Below, one piece after another: positions 16,201 to 26,239 of a stretch of DNA of 64,000 nucleotides (within the stretch, counting starts at the first letter, position 1; each line of letters begins with the position of its first letter). This DNA is from Onthomorpha sp937906975 (GTDB taxonomy: Bacteria; Bacteroidota; Bacteroidia; Bacteroidales; P3), in the NCBI GenBank assembly GCA_045614605.1, contig JAZLDH010000002.1, forward strand, positions 1-64,000, written 5' to 3'. Position numbers and translations under genes: made by a program. The notes beneath the pieces are model-generated. The model saw only the letters and a program-made list of their open reading frames with translations. It had not been told where the DNA came from and made no database searches.

Positions 16201-18138
16201 ATGGTAACACTTAATTCCAAAATTCCGCAAGGACCACTTAGCGAGAAATGGACAAAATATAAAGCTGACCAAAAGTTAGTAAACCCTGCTAATAAAAGAA
16301 AATTAGATGTCATTGTTGTAGGAACAGGTTTAGCAGGAGCCTCAGCTGCAGCTTCATTGGGAGCATTAGGATTTAATGTAAAAATATTCTGTATCTCAGA
16401 CTCACCTCGTAGAGCTCACTCAATCGCAGCTCAAGGTGGTATAAATGCAGCAAAAAACTATCCAAACGATGGTGATAGCGTAGGAAGATTGTTCTATGAC
16501 ACTATCAAAGGAGGAGACTATCGTGCAAGAGAAGCTAACGTTTATCGTTTGGCAGAGGTAAGTAACAACATCATAGACCAATGTGTTGCACAAGGAGTTC
16601 CTTTCGCAAGAGACTACGCTGGAATGCTTGACAACCGTTCATTTGGTGGTGCTCAAGTAAGCCGTACCTTCTATGCAAAAGGACAAACAGGACAACAACT
16701 TCTTTTAGGTGCATACTCTGCTTTGTCAAAAGAAATAAAAGCTGGCACAGTTAAGATGTACGAAAGAAAAGAAATGATGGACGTTGTCTTAGTTGATGGA
16801 AAAGCAAGAGGTATCATCACAAGAGATTTACAAACAGGTAAATTGGAACGTTGGTTTGGACACGCAGTAGTTGTAGCAACAGGAGGATATGGAAATGTTT
16901 ATTTCTTATCAACAAATGCTATGAACTCAAATGGTTCAGCTGCTTGGCAATGTTACAAAAAAGGTGCATGCTTTGCAAATCCTTGCTATGTACAAATCCA
17001 CCCTACATGTATTCCAGTTCACGGAGACTATCAATCAAAATTAACTTTGATGAGTGAAAGTTTACGTAATGACGGAAGAATTTGGGTTCCTAAAAACATA
17101 GAAGATTCAGTTGCTATCAGAGAAGGAAGACTTAAACCAACTGATATAGCTGAAGAAAACAGAGATTACTACTTAGAAAGACGCTACCCTGCGTTCGGAA
17201 ACTTAGTGCCAAGAGACATCGCATCAAGAGCAGCAAAAGAAAGATGTGATGCAGGTTATGGAGTTGGAACAGGACAAGCAGTTTACTTAGATTTCTCTTC
17301 TGCAATCAAACGTTTAGGTAAAGATAAAGTAGAAGCAAGATACGGAAACTTGTTCCAAATGTATGAAAAAATTACAGCACAAAACCCATACGAAACTCCA
17401 ATGATGATTTACCCAGCAGTACACTACACAATGGGTGGATTATGGGTTGACTATGAATTACAAACTACAATAGAAGGATTGTTCGCAGCGGGAGAAGCAA
17501 ACTTCTCTGACCACGGTGCAAACCGTTTAGGCGCATCTGCCTTAATGCAAGGCTTAGCTGATGGATATTTTGTATTACCTTATACTATCCAAAACTATCT
17601 TTCAAAAGAAATTTACTCACAACCAATCCCTACAACCGTACCTGAATTTGACGAAGCTGAAAAATCAGTTTCAGCAAAAATAGAAAAGTTAATGTCAATC
17701 AAAGGAAACAAGAGCGTAGATACATTCCAAAAAGAATTAGGACACATAATGTGGAATAAAGTTGGTATGGGAAGAACTGAGCAAGGCTTAAAAGAAGCAA
17801 TTCCTGCTTTGAAAGCGTTGAAAGAAGACTTCTGGGCAAACGTTCGCATCACAGGAGACACAAATTCTATGAATCCTGAATTAGAAAAAGCATTGAGATT
17901 ATCTGACCATATCGAACTTGCTCAACTTATGGCAAAAGATGCTTTACATAGAGAAGAAAGTTGTGGTGGTCACTTCCGTGAAGAACATCAAACAGAAGAA
18001 GGTGAAGCAAAAAGAAATGACGAACAATTTATGTATGTAGGTGCTTGGGAATACCAAGGAGAAGGAAACGAACCTCAATTACATAAAGAAGAATTAAATT
18101 ACGAGTTTATTAAAGTTCAACAAAGAAATTACAAGTAA
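16201..18138 (+). CDS. sdhA: Succinate dehydrogenase/fumarate reductase flavoprotein subunit
   Basis: SdhA carries covalently bound FAD and interconverts succinate and fumarate on the cytosolic face of the membrane. The 645-residue length is typical. A dinucleotide-binding motif VVGTGLAGASAAASLG lies near residues 38-53, the FAD-attachment region 'RRAHSIAAQGGINAAKN' near 75-91, and active-site blocks include 'YVQIHPTCIP', 'HYTMGGLWVDYE' and 'HGANRLGASALMQGL'. In gut-type Bacteroidota this enzyme mostly works as fumarate reductase. The gene follows sdhC by 28 bases and precedes sdhB by one. Confidence 0.97.
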   Translation: MVTLNSKIPQGPLSEKWTKYKADQKLVNPANKRKLDVIVVGTGLAGASAAASLGALGFNVKIFCISDSPRRAHSIAAQGGINAAKNYPNDGDSVGRLFYDTIKGGDYRAREANVYRLAEVSNNIIDQCVAQGVPFARDYAGMLDNRSFGGAQVSRTFYAKGQTGQQLLLGAYSALSKEIKAGTVKMYERKEMMDVVLVDGKARGIITRDLQTGKLERWFGHAVVVATGGYGNVYFLSTNAMNSNGSAAWQCYKKGACFANPCYVQIHPTCIPVHGDYQSKLTLMSESLRNDGRIWVPKNIEDSVAIREGRLKPTDIAEENRDYYLERRYPAFGNLVPRDIASRAAKERCDAGYGVGTGQAVYLDFSSAIKRLGKDKVEARYGNLFQMYEKITAQNPYETPMMIYPAVHYTMGGLWVDYELQTTIEGLFAAGEANFSDHGANRLGASALMQGLADGYFVLPYTIQNYLSKEIYSQPIPTTVPEFDEAEKSVSAKIEKLMSIKGNKSVDTFQKELGHIMWNKVGMGRTEQGLKEAIPALKALKEDFWANVRITGDTNSMNPELEKALRLSDHIELAQLMAKDALHREESCGGHFREEHQTEEGEAKRNDEQFMYVGAWEYQGEGNEPQLHKEELNYEFIKVQQRNYK

Positions 18139-18139
18139 A

Positions 18140-18889
18140 ATGAATTTAACATTGAAAATTTGGCGTCAAGAAAACGCAAGAGCAAAAGGACGCTTTGAAA
18201 CTTATAAAGTAGAAAATATTTCGCCCGACTGTTCTTTCTTAGAAATGTTGGACATATTAAATGAACAATTAGTAGATAAATTATCACATCCTGTTTGTTT
18301 CGATAACGATTGTCGTGAAGGAATTTGCGGAATGTGCGGATTATATATCAATGGTCGTCCACACGGACCAGACGATGGTGTAACAACTTGTCAATTACAC
18401 ATGAGAAGATTCAAAGATGGTGATACTATCGTTATTGAACCATGGAGAGCAAGACCATTCCCTGTAATTCGCGACTTAGTTGTTGATAGAACTGCTTTTG
18501 ATAAGATAATTCAAGAAGGCGGATACGTATCTGTAACAACAGGAGGTGTGCCTGATGGTAATGCAATTCCTATTCCAAAAAAGAATGCAGACGAAGCAAT
18601 GGATGCAGCTGCATGTATTGGATGTGGAGCTTGTGTTGCAGCTTGTAAAAACGCATCTGCAATGTTATTCGTTTCTGCAAAAGTTTCTCAACTTGCGCTT
18701 CTTCCTCAAGGAAAACCAGAAGCAGCACGCAGAGTTCAAGCAATGGTTGCAAAAATGGACGAATTAGGTTTCGGAAACTGTACAAACACATACGCATGTG
18801 AAGCAGAATGTCCAAAACAAATTAAGAGAAGTAATATAGCACGTATGAATCGTGAATTTATGTGTGCAAAAGTTTGTTCAGAAGAATAG
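18140..18889 (+). CDS. sdhB: Succinate dehydrogenase/fumarate reductase iron-sulfur subunit
   Basis: SdhB passes electrons between FAD and quinone. The 249-residue protein shows the [2Fe-2S] ligands C58, C63, C66 and C84, then the ferredoxin-like 'CIGCGACVAACKN' at about residues 159-171, and the later cysteine group 'CTNTYACEAECPKQ' for the remaining clusters. It is the last gene of the operon and is followed six bases later by a strong terminator hairpin. Confidence 0.97.
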   Translation: MNLTLKIWRQENARAKGRFETYKVENISPDCSFLEMLDILNEQLVDKLSHPVCFDNDCREGICGMCGLYINGRPHGPDDGVTTCQLHMRRFKDGDTIVIEPWRARPFPVIRDLVVDRTAFDKIIQEGGYVSVTTGGVPDGNAIPIPKKNADEAMDAAACIGCGACVAACKNASAMLFVSAKVSQLALLPQGKPEAARRVQAMVAKMDELGFGNCTNTYACEAECPKQIKRSNIARMNREFMCAKVCSEE

Positions 18890-18895
18890 ACTAAT

Positions 18896-18934
18896 AAAAA
18901 AGGTGTTACAAAAAAAATTGTAACACCTTTTTTT
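18896..18934 (+). terminator. Intrinsic terminator of the sdhCAB operon
   Basis: A stem of AAAAAAGGTGTTACA with TGTAACACCTTTTTT around an A-rich loop, followed by T residues. Confidence 0.85.
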
Positions 18935-19030
18935 CTTTATTTTTTTTCTTTGATTTCTTAAAATATTCCTAAGGAATCTTAAATTTTCTCTTTGATTTAT
19001 TTTATTTTTTCTTAGACTTTTTTTTCTTTT
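18935..19030. repeat. AT-rich short-repeat cluster (CTTTGATTT / CCTAAGGAA / CTTAG)
   Basis: Between the sdh terminator and the next promoter lie several copies of TTTCTTTGATTT, one ATTCCTAAGGAA palindrome near 18965 and a CTTAGACTTTTTTTT. The segment TCTTTGATTTATTTTATTTT near 18992 recurs near 63675. There is no open reading frame. Confidence 0.65.
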
Positions 19031-19116
19031 ACAAATTTTAGGTGAATTATTCGTGTAATAAAATGAATAGTTCTTCGTTTTTATTGAATAAAACTACGTT
19101 TTTGCTTAAAAAAGTG

Positions 19117-19124
19117 TATCTTTG
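19117..19124 (+). promoter_or_regulatory. Promoter -7 box of the polysaccharide pair (TATCTTTG)
   Basis: TATCTTTG is an exact TAnnTTTG match 35 bases upstream of the Wzz-like gene. Confidence 0.7.
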
Positions 19125-19159
19125 CAGGTTGAAATTTAAGAAAATAAAACATAAAAATA

Positions 19160-20143
19160 ATGGAAGAACTAAATTTTAAAGAGATTTTCAGTTTTTTAAA
19201 TCGTAACAAAAAGGCTTTAATTATAACATTCATTGTTTCAGCTCTTGTTGCGGCGGGAATAAGTTTACTTTTGCCAAATTATTATAAATCAGAAGTAACG
19301 ATGCTTCCTAGTGATACTAATTCTATTTCAAAGGGTGTGCTTAGCCAAATGGACAATGTAGATCCATTTAACTTTGGAATGGCTGCTGATTGTGAGTATA
19401 TTTTGGATATAATTACAAGCGGAAGAGTTATGGGAGCGGCTTGTAGAGAATTTAATCTTGCAGAGCATTATGGAATAAAGGCAGATGGAAAAGAATTAGA
19501 CGAAAAACTCGGCAGAAAATTATACAATAACGTTAAGGTAAAGCGTACAGAAAACTTAGGAGTCAAGCTTACAGTTTGGGATACTGACCCTGAGTATGCG
19601 GCAAAGATAGCAAACTTTATCGTAAGAGAAGTAAGCATTGTACGAAATGAAATGAAAAGAGAAAAGGCTGATAGCATTTGTTCTGCGATTGAGCGTTCTC
19701 GTAAATTGATTTTAGCAGATATTGATTCTTTATCTGATAGTTTGTCTAAATTAAGCCAAGAATACAATTTGTATTTCCCTGATGGAGCAAGTGAACGCTT
19801 CGCTCAAGAATTGGCAAAACAAGTAGCTGCTGGCAATAATGCCGCAGTTGCGAGATTGGAAGCAAAGATGAAAACTATTGAATCAGCAGGTGCGAAAGTT
19901 GCTAATTTGAGAGATCAACTTATAAACAGAAGAGAATCTTTGCGTATTTGGACCGATCAATTAGAAAAAGCGAAAGTAGATAGAGATGCTGAAATACCAA
20001 CAGAATTTGTTATAGAATACGCTTCTGCTTCCTTCTCAAAGGATAAGCCTAAACGTTCTATTATAGTTGCAGTAGCAGCTATGGCTTGCACATTCTTAGC
20101 TTTGTGTGTGTTGGTTGTTAGGGAAAGAAGAAAAGGTGAATAA
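19160..20143 (+). CDS. Wzz-like polysaccharide chain-length/co-polymerase protein
   Basis: The 327-residue protein has a membrane helix near each end (about residues 18-38 and 299-318) and a large periplasmic part rich in coiled coil (about 165-270). This is the layout of polysaccharide co-polymerases that set O-antigen or exopolysaccharide length. The N-terminal 'LLLPNYYKSEVTMLPSD' matches the Wzz domain. There is no C-terminal tyrosine-kinase domain. Its stop overlaps a GTG start of the O-antigen ligase/polymerase-like gene, supporting joint work on a surface polysaccharide. Confidence 0.82.
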   Translation: MEELNFKEIFSFLNRNKKALIITFIVSALVAAGISLLLPNYYKSEVTMLPSDTNSISKGVLSQMDNVDPFNFGMAADCEYILDIITSGRVMGAACREFNLAEHYGIKADGKELDEKLGRKLYNNVKVKRTENLGVKLTVWDTDPEYAAKIANFIVREVSIVRNEMKREKADSICSAIERSRKLILADIDSLSDSLSKLSQEYNLYFPDGASERFAQELAKQVAAGNNAAVARLEAKMKTIESAGAKVANLRDQLINRRESLRIWTDQLEKAKVDRDAEIPTEFVIEYASASFSKDKPKRSIIVAVAAMACTFLALCVLVVRERRKGE

Positions 20144-21626
20144 GGTTAAACAAATAATACTTAATTATTGGAATGCTATGAGCGAGAAGCAACAAACTTC
20201 TCTACTCATAGTATTGTTATGTTCTATATTCCTAAGCGGGTTGTTTTACACCATGCTTTACGAATACTATTTTTATTTGTTGATACCTGTTATTTTACTT
20301 GGGCTTATATTGCTTTTGCGTAATGTTAATATAGCTCCCTTTCTCATTGCCTTTGTAACACCTCTTTCGGTTACGCTTTCAATAAAGGAATTGGCTATTA
20401 GTTTGCCTTCTGAGCCTTTATTGATATTTGTAATGTTGTTATTTTTATTTCAACTCTTTGTAAGAAGAAGATATGATAAAAAAATATTAGTCCATCCTAT
20501 AACAATAACAATATTTATTAGCCTTGCATGGACTTTAATCGCAACTTTGTTTAGCGTTGATTACTTAGTTTCGTTCAAATACTTGCTTTCTCAATTTTGG
20601 TTCATTATTCCTTGTTATTTTGTCTTGATTCCATTGTTTAGAAAGTTTAATAATTTGAAAAATTTCTTTCTTTGCTATGTTATACCTTTAAGTGTAATAG
20701 CAATTGTGTGTATAGGATTGTTATCAACAGAGAACTTTGCACTCTCTTATGCACATTATGTAATGCAACCCTTTTATAATGACCACACAGCTTATGGAGC
20801 AGTACTCGCTTTGTTTGTACCACTATCCTTTGTCTTTGTTATAGGAGGGAAAAAACTTGTTCCAAATATATATTGGAGAATATTTTACATTTTTATCTTT
20901 GTAGTATTGGTCTTAGGTTTGATTTTCTCTTATTCAAGAGCAGCATGGGCAAGTGTATTGGCTGCAATAGCTGTTTATGTAGCGGTGAAAATGAAAATAA
21001 AACTTAAAACTATACTTATAGGACTTGGAGTTGTAGGAGTTTTTGTTTTGATATTTTGGTCTTCTATTTTGGGAATGTTGCAGAAAAACGACCAAGATTC
21101 CTCAGGAAACATGGTTGAGCACATGACTTCTATAACAAATATTAGTACAGACGATTCTAATGTGGAGAGATTAAACAGATGGGCTTGTGCTTTGGGAATG
21201 TTTGAAGACAGACCTATTGTTGGTTGGGGTCCTGGCACGTATAAATTCATTTATTCTGGCTATCAAAAATCTTATAACTTAACTCAAATCAGTACAGACG
21301 CAGGAGATTTGGGTAGTACACACAGCGAATATCTAAAACCTTTGAGTGAACAAGGCGTTTTCGGTACAATAGCCGTGTTATTAGTCTTTTTGACAACAGT
21401 ATTTATAGGATTGAGAGTATATCATAAAGCCGAAGATAGAGCAGTTGCAGACTTAGCTCTGTTTTTGGTGATGTCCTTAGTTACATATTACGTTCACGGA
21501 GTTTTTAACAATTTTTTGGAAACAGAAAAATTAGCAGTTCCATTTTGGGGGCTAACGGCTATGATAGTGGCCTTAGATATTTACTATCCGAAGAAAAGCA
21601 TTGAAACAATAAAGAATAATAAATAA
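20136..21626 (+). CDS. O-antigen ligase/polymerase family membrane protein
   Basis: This inner-membrane protein has about 496 residues and roughly a dozen hydrophobic helices. Its late periplasmic loop is of the Wzy_C/WaaL type ('RWACALGMFEDRPIVGWGPG', then 'HSEYLKPLSEQGVFG'). Members either ligate O-antigen to lipid A core or polymerise repeat units; sequence alone does not separate these. With a GTG start at 20136 it overlaps the Wzz-like gene by 8 bases; an ATG at 20178 is the alternative. In T9SS-bearing Bacteroidota, an anionic LPS made by such enzymes anchors secreted cargo, a possible link to porU and porV here. Confidence 0.82.
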   Translation: MNKVKQIILNYWNAMSEKQQTSLLIVLLCSIFLSGLFYTMLYEYYFYLLIPVILLGLILLLRNVNIAPFLIAFVTPLSVTLSIKELAISLPSEPLLIFVMLLFLFQLFVRRRYDKKILVHPITITIFISLAWTLIATLFSVDYLVSFKYLLSQFWFIIPCYFVLIPLFRKFNNLKNFFLCYVIPLSVIAIVCIGLLSTENFALSYAHYVMQPFYNDHTAYGAVLALFVPLSFVFVIGGKKLVPNIYWRIFYIFIFVVLVLGLIFSYSRAAWASVLAAIAVYVAVKMKIKLKTILIGLGVVGVFVLIFWSSILGMLQKNDQDSSGNMVEHMTSITNISTDDSNVERLNRWACALGMFEDRPIVGWGPGTYKFIYSGYQKSYNLTQISTDAGDLGSTHSEYLKPLSEQGVFGTIAVLLVFLTTVFIGLRVYHKAEDRAVADLALFLVMSLVTYYVHGVFNNFLETEKLAVPFWGLTAMIVALDIYYPKKSIETIKNNK

Positions 21627-21636
21627 TTATAAAAAT

Positions 21637-24600
21637 ATGGCAAACTTTTTAGCAAAACTATTTGGAAATAAATCACAACGAGATTTAAAAGAATTAAATC
21701 CTATTTTGGCAAAATGTTTAGAAGCATACGATCAAGTAACTAAACTATCTAATGATGAACTTAGAGCAAAAACATTGGAATTTAAAACAACAATTAAAGA
21801 CACTGTAAGTTCAGAACAACAACAATTAGACTCTTTGCAACAAAGAATAGAGATGGAGTTGGATATGAGTATAGAAGAAAAACAAAAACTATATACTCAA
21901 ATTGAAGACTTAGAAAAGAAAATCTATGATAAAACACAAGCCGTTTTAGACAAGATATTACCACAAGCATTTGCCGTTGTAAAAGAAACAGCTAAACGTT
22001 TTACAGAAAATGAAAAAGTAGAAGTAACTGCAACAGAGTATGACAGATATTTATCTACTGTAAAGGATAATGTAAACATAGTAGGAGATAAGGCATACTT
22101 TGACAAGGTTTGGCAAGCAGGTGGAACACCAATGGAATGGAATATGGTGCATTACGATGTTCAGTTAATTGGTGGTACAGTTTTGCATCAAGGAAAAATT
22201 GCTGAAATGGCGACAGGGGAGGGTAAAACATTGGTTGCAACATTGCCAATCTACCTTAACGCTTTGCCAGGAAAAGGAGTTCACGTTGTAACAGTAAACG
22301 ATTATTTGGCGAAACGTGATAGCGAATGGATGGGAATGTTGTTTGAGTTTCATGGTTTAAGAGTTGATTGCATAGACAAACACGAGCCAAACTCTCCAGA
22401 AAGACGCAATGCCTACAATGCAGATATTACATACGGAACAAACAATGAATTTGGTTTTGACTACCTAAGAGATAATATGTGTAGCAACACAAATGAGATA
22501 GTACAAAGAAAGCATAACTATGCAATAGTCGATGAGGTCGATTCAGTATTGATAGATGATGCGAGAACACCACTTATTATCTCAGGTCCAACACCAAAAG
22601 GCGATAATCAAGAGTTTGAAAGATTTTGTCCTGTTATAGAAAAACTTTATAACGCACAACGACAATTAGTAACACAAGTTCTTTCTGATGCTAAAAAATG
22701 CTTAGCTCCAGGTTACTCACCAGAAAAAGAAAAAGAAGGAGGAATACTCTTGCTTAGAGCTCACCATGGTTTGCCAAAAAATAAAGCTTTGATTAAATTC
22801 CTTTCTGAACCTGGTATGAAAGCTCTTTTATTAAAGACAGAAAGCTTTTATATGCAAGATCAAAGCAAGCAAATGCACATAATAGATGATGAACTCTACT
22901 TTGTGATAGAAGAACAACACAACTCAATAGAATTAACCGAAAAGGGTATGGATTATCTTGCGAAGTTGGGAGAAGATCCTAAGTTCTTCTTGTTGCCAGA
23001 TGTAGGAAGTGAGATTGCAGAACTTGAAAAAGAAAATCTTTCTTCACAAGAAAAAGCAGAAAGAAAAGATAAGATAATGCAAAACTACGCTGTGCAATCC
23101 GATAGAGTGCATACTATAAATCAACTTATGAAAGCCTACGCTTTATTTGAAAACAACGTAGAATATGTTGTGATAAACAATCAAGTAAAGATAGTAGATG
23201 AGCAAACAGGTCGTATAATGGAGGGAAGACGTTATTCAGACGGATTACACCAAGCGATAGAAGCAAAAGAAAGAGTAAAAGTTGAAGCAGCAACTCAAAC
23301 ATACGCAACAATAACTCTACAAAACTATTTTAGAATGTACTCAAAATTGGCAGGTATGACAGGTACTGCCGAAACAGAAGCAGGAGAATTGTGGGATATC
23401 TACAAATTAGATGTTGTTACAATACCAACAAATCGCCCTGTTATTAGACATGATAATGACGACTTAATATATAAGACAAAAAGAGAAAAGTTTGCAGCTG
23501 TTATTAACGAAGTTGAACGTTTGATTGGAGAGAAAAGACCTGTGCTTATTGGTACAACAGATGTTGAAACTTCAGAATTGTTGTCAAAAATGTTGAAGTT
23601 AAGAAAAATAGAACACCAAGTTCTTAATGCTAAACTTCACAAAAAAGAAGCGGACATCGTAGCACAAGCAGGTAGAGCTTCAGCTGTAACAATTGCAACT
23701 AACATGGCTGGTCGTGGTACCGACATCAAACTTCAAGAAGGTGTAAAAGAAGCAGGTGGATTAGCAATTATAGGTACAGAACGCCACGAATCTCGTCGTG
23801 TTGATAGACAGTTAAGAGGTCGTTCTGGACGTCAAGGCGACCCAGGTAGCAGCCAATTCTTTGTTTCTTTGGAAGACAAACTTATGCGTTTGTTTGGTTC
23901 TGACAGAATGGTGAAAGTGATGGATAGACTCGGCTTAGAAGAAGGCGAAGTTATACAACACTCCATGATGACAAAGAGTATTGAAAGAGCTCAACGTAAA
24001 GTGGAAGAAAATAACTTTGGAATCCGTAAGCGTTTGTTGGAATACGATGATGTAATGAACAATCAAAGAACTGTAATCTATACAAAACGCCGCAATGCTT
24101 TATATGGAGATAAACTTTCAATAGACATTTCAAATATGATTTATGATACATTAGAAATAATGGTGTCAGATTTCAAAGATGACTATGAAGGATTTTCATT
24201 AGAATTTATAAAAGTATGCGGATACGAATGTCCAATAGATGAAACTACTTTTATTAAAAACAGAACAAAAGAAAACGTTGAAACTTTATACGAAAACGTT
24301 TACGCATATCAAAAAGAAAGATTAAGCAATCTATCTAAGTTAGCTTTCCCATTTGTAAAAAATATCTATGAGGCAAAGAGCTATAAATACGAAAACATAG
24401 CATTCCCTATCACAGACGGAAAACGTATGATTACAGCAATAGCTCCAATCGAAAAATCATACAATACAGAAGGAAAAGAAATAGGATTGTCTGTTGAAAA
24501 GAGTATAACTTTACAAATAATTGACAATGCTTGGAAGGAACATTTAAGAGAATTAGATGATTTGAAACAATCGGTTCAAAATGCTTCATACGAACAAAAA

Positions 24601-24930
24601 GACCCATTGTTAATCTATAAGTTTGAGTCGTTCTCGTTATTTGAAAAGATGTTAGGCTCAATAAATAAAGATATAACTTCATTCTTATGTAGAGCTTCTC
24701 TTCCAATAGCTGAACAACAACAAGTAAAAGAGACAGATTTGCCAAAGACAGATAATAAAGGTATAAAGACCTCACGCAAGGAAGAAACAAAACCTAATAA
24801 TCCCTCAGAACCACAAAAGATACAACCGGTTCATGTTGAGAAAAAAGTAGGAAGAAACGAGCCTTGCCCATGTGGAAGTGGCAAAAAATATAAGAATTGT
24901 CATGGTAAAAACGAAGCAGGACAAGAGTAG
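21637..24930 (+). CDS. secA: Preprotein translocase ATPase SecA
   Basis: SecA drives export of unfolded proteins through SecYEG. The 1097-residue length is usual for Bacteroidota, which carry extra segments compared with E. coli. Visible features are Walker A in 'MATGEGKTLVATLP', 'VDEVDSVLIDDARTPL' (DEAD motif II variant), 'TNMAGRGTDIKL', 'GRSGRQGDPGSSQF', and a C-terminal SEC-C zinc motif 'EPCPCGSGKKYKNCHG' that binds SecB or ribosomes. It follows the ligase/polymerase gene by 10 bases and precedes the rpsF promoter. Confidence 0.98.
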   Translation: MANFLAKLFGNKSQRDLKELNPILAKCLEAYDQVTKLSNDELRAKTLEFKTTIKDTVSSEQQQLDSLQQRIEMELDMSIEEKQKLYTQIEDLEKKIYDKTQAVLDKILPQAFAVVKETAKRFTENEKVEVTATEYDRYLSTVKDNVNIVGDKAYFDKVWQAGGTPMEWNMVHYDVQLIGGTVLHQGKIAEMATGEGKTLVATLPIYLNALPGKGVHVVTVNDYLAKRDSEWMGMLFEFHGLRVDCIDKHEPNSPERRNAYNADITYGTNNEFGFDYLRDNMCSNTNEIVQRKHNYAIVDEVDSVLIDDARTPLIISGPTPKGDNQEFERFCPVIEKLYNAQRQLVTQVLSDAKKCLAPGYSPEKEKEGGILLLRAHHGLPKNKALIKFLSEPGMKALLLKTESFYMQDQSKQMHIIDDELYFVIEEQHNSIELTEKGMDYLAKLGEDPKFFLLPDVGSEIAELEKENLSSQEKAERKDKIMQNYAVQSDRVHTINQLMKAYALFENNVEYVVINNQVKIVDEQTGRIMEGRRYSDGLHQAIEAKERVKVEAATQTYATITLQNYFRMYSKLAGMTGTAETEAGELWDIYKLDVVTIPTNRPVIRHDNDDLIYKTKREKFAAVINEVERLIGEKRPVLIGTTDVETSELLSKMLKLRKIEHQVLNAKLHKKEADIVAQAGRASAVTIATNMAGRGTDIKLQEGVKEAGGLAIIGTERHESRRVDRQLRGRSGRQGDPGSSQFFVSLEDKLMRLFGSDRMVKVMDRLGLEEGEVIQHSMMTKSIERAQRKVEENNFGIRKRLLEYDDVMNNQRTVIYTKRRNALYGDKLSIDISNMIYDTLEIMVSDFKDDYEGFSLEFIKVCGYECPIDETTFIKNRTKENVETLYENVYAYQKERLSNLSKLAFPFVKNIYEAKSYKYENIAFPITDGKRMITAIAPIEKSYNTEGKEIGLSVEKSITLQIIDNAWKEHLRELDDLKQSVQNASYEQKDPLLIYKFESFSLFEKMLGSINKDITSFLCRASLPIAEQQQVKETDLPKTDNKGIKTSRKEETKPNNPSEPQKIQPVHVEKKVGRNEPCPCGSGKKYKNCHGKNEAGQE

Positions 24931-24954
24931 TATATAATAAAACTTGAAATAAAT

Positions 24955-24985
24955 TTTGTCAAGTCAAATATTAGTACTACTTTTG
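24955..24985 (+). promoter_or_regulatory. Promoter of the rpsF-rpsR-rplI operon
   Basis: A TTTG at 24955-24958, then 19 bases, then TACTTTTG at 24978-24985. This is the cleanest two-part Bacteroidota promoter in the window, 47 bases before rpsF. Confidence 0.75.
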
Positions 24986-25032
24986 CAAACTCAAAAAATA
25001 GTAATTATTAATAAATTAAAAAACAAAGCCTT

Positions 25033-25404
25033 ATGGTAAGACAGTATGAAACCGTTTTCATCGTAACTCCCGTTTTATCTGAAGAGCAGATAAAGGAAAC
25101 GGTAAAAAAGTATCAGACTTTATTGACTGATAACGGTGCTGAAATAGTTTTCGAGCACAATTGGGGAATGAGAAAGTTAGCTTATCCTATCCAAAAGAAA
25201 ACAACAGGATTCTACTACTTAATAGAATTCCGTGCAGAAGGAGAAGTAATAGCAAAATTAGAAACTGCATACAAGAGAGATGAAAGATTACTTCGTTTCT
25301 TAACAGTTTCATTAGACAAACACGCTATTGCATACAATGAAAAGAAACGTGCAAACGGATTAAAGAGCCAACAAAAAGCACAAGAAGAAAAAGTAGCAGA
25401 ATAA
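25033..25404 (+). CDS. rpsF: 30S ribosomal protein S6
   Basis: S6 binds 16S rRNA together with S18. The 123-residue protein has the conserved 'YETVFIVTPVLSEEQIKE' opening and 'WGMRKLAYPIQKKTTGFYYL' (about residues 44-63). A basic, Gln/Lys-rich tail extends the core beyond about residue 98. It is first in the classic rpsF-rpsR-rplI operon. Confidence 0.97.
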   Translation: MVRQYETVFIVTPVLSEEQIKETVKKYQTLLTDNGAEIVFEHNWGMRKLAYPIQKKTTGFYYLIEFRAEGEVIAKLETAYKRDERLLRFLTVSLDKHAIAYNEKKRANGLKSQQKAQEEKVAE

Positions 25405-25423
25405 CCCTTAAAAAAGAATAGAG

Positions 25424-25690
25424 ATGGCAAACGAAACAGAAATAAAATATTTGACACCTATCGCAGTAGAAACACAAAGAAAAAAATATTGTCGTTTCAA
25501 AAAAAGCGGAATTAAGTATATTGATTACAAAGATGCAGATTTCCTTTTGAAGTTTGTTAACGAACAAGGTAAAATATTACCAAGACGTATCACAGGAACT
25601 TCAAATAAATATCAAAAGAAAGTATCACAAGCTGTAAAACGTGCAAGACATTTAGCGTTAATGCCATATGTTGCAGACTTATTAAAATAA
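25424..25690 (+). CDS. rpsR: 30S ribosomal protein S18
   Basis: S18 pairs with S6 on the 30S platform. The 88-residue protein shows 'YIDYKDADFLLKFVNEQGKI' and 'RRITGTSNKYQKKVSQAVKR', the family's core. It lies 19 bases after rpsF and 16 before rplI. Confidence 0.97.
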   Translation: MANETEIKYLTPIAVETQRKKYCRFKKSGIKYIDYKDADFLLKFVNEQGKILPRRITGTSNKYQKKVSQAVKRARHLALMPYVADLLK

Positions 25691-25706
25691 AAAGGAGATT
25701 GAATCA

Positions 25707-26159
25707 ATGGAAATTATATTAAAACAAGACGTAAATAAGTTAGGGTATAAAGACGAGATAGTAAAAGTAAGAGACGGATACGCAAACAACTATCTTATAC
25801 CACAAGGATATGCAATGGTTGCAACACCTTCTAACAAAAAAATATTAGCTGAAAACCTTAAACAAAGAGCTTTTAAAGAAGCAAAAATAAAACAAGATGC
25901 TGAAGCATTTGCTGAAACATTAAACAAAATAGAAGGTTTAAAAATTGCAGCTAAAGCAAGCGAAACAGGAAAGATATTTGGTTCTGTAAACACAATTCAA
26001 ATAGCTGATGCAATAAAAGCGCAATTTGATGTTGAAGTTGATAGAAAGAAAATATCAATCGTAGGAGATGCAATTAAAGAAGTGGGAACTCACAAAGTTA
26101 TTGTATCTGTTTACAAAGAAATAAAATCAGAAATTACATTTGAAGTTTACGCTGAGTAA
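25707..26159 (+). CDS. rplI: 50S ribosomal protein L9
   Basis: L9 binds 23S rRNA near the L1 stalk and helps keep the reading frame. The 150-residue protein has the N-terminal RNA-binding lobe ('VNKLGYKDEIVKVRDGYANN'), a long connecting helix (about residues 42-75) and a C-terminal domain containing 'GKIFGSVN'. It ends the operon, followed by a terminator. Confidence 0.97.
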   Translation: MEIILKQDVNKLGYKDEIVKVRDGYANNYLIPQGYAMVATPSNKKILAENLKQRAFKEAKIKQDAEAFAETLNKIEGLKIAAKASETGKIFGSVNTIQIADAIKAQFDVEVDRKKISIVGDAIKEVGTHKVIVSVYKEIKSEITFEVYAE

Positions 26160-26178
26160 TCTTCTTTTGAAGAAATAG

Positions 26179-26218
26179 CAAAGGAGTTCTCCTTTTTCAA
26201 AGGAGTTCTCCTTTTTTT
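26179..26218 (+). terminator. Terminator of the S6-S18-L9 operon (tandem palindrome)
   Basis: The self-complementary unit AAAGGAGTTCTCCTTT occurs twice in tandem (about 26180-26195 and 26199-26214), ending in a T-run. The two copies can pair with each other or fold singly. Confidence 0.7.
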
Positions 26219-26239
26219 CTTACCTAAAAGTTGAGTAAA

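Noticed and set aside
24431..24790. 119-codon minus-strand frame inside secA
   Set aside because: It is a Leu/Tyr-rich antisense shadow of secA with no independent signals.
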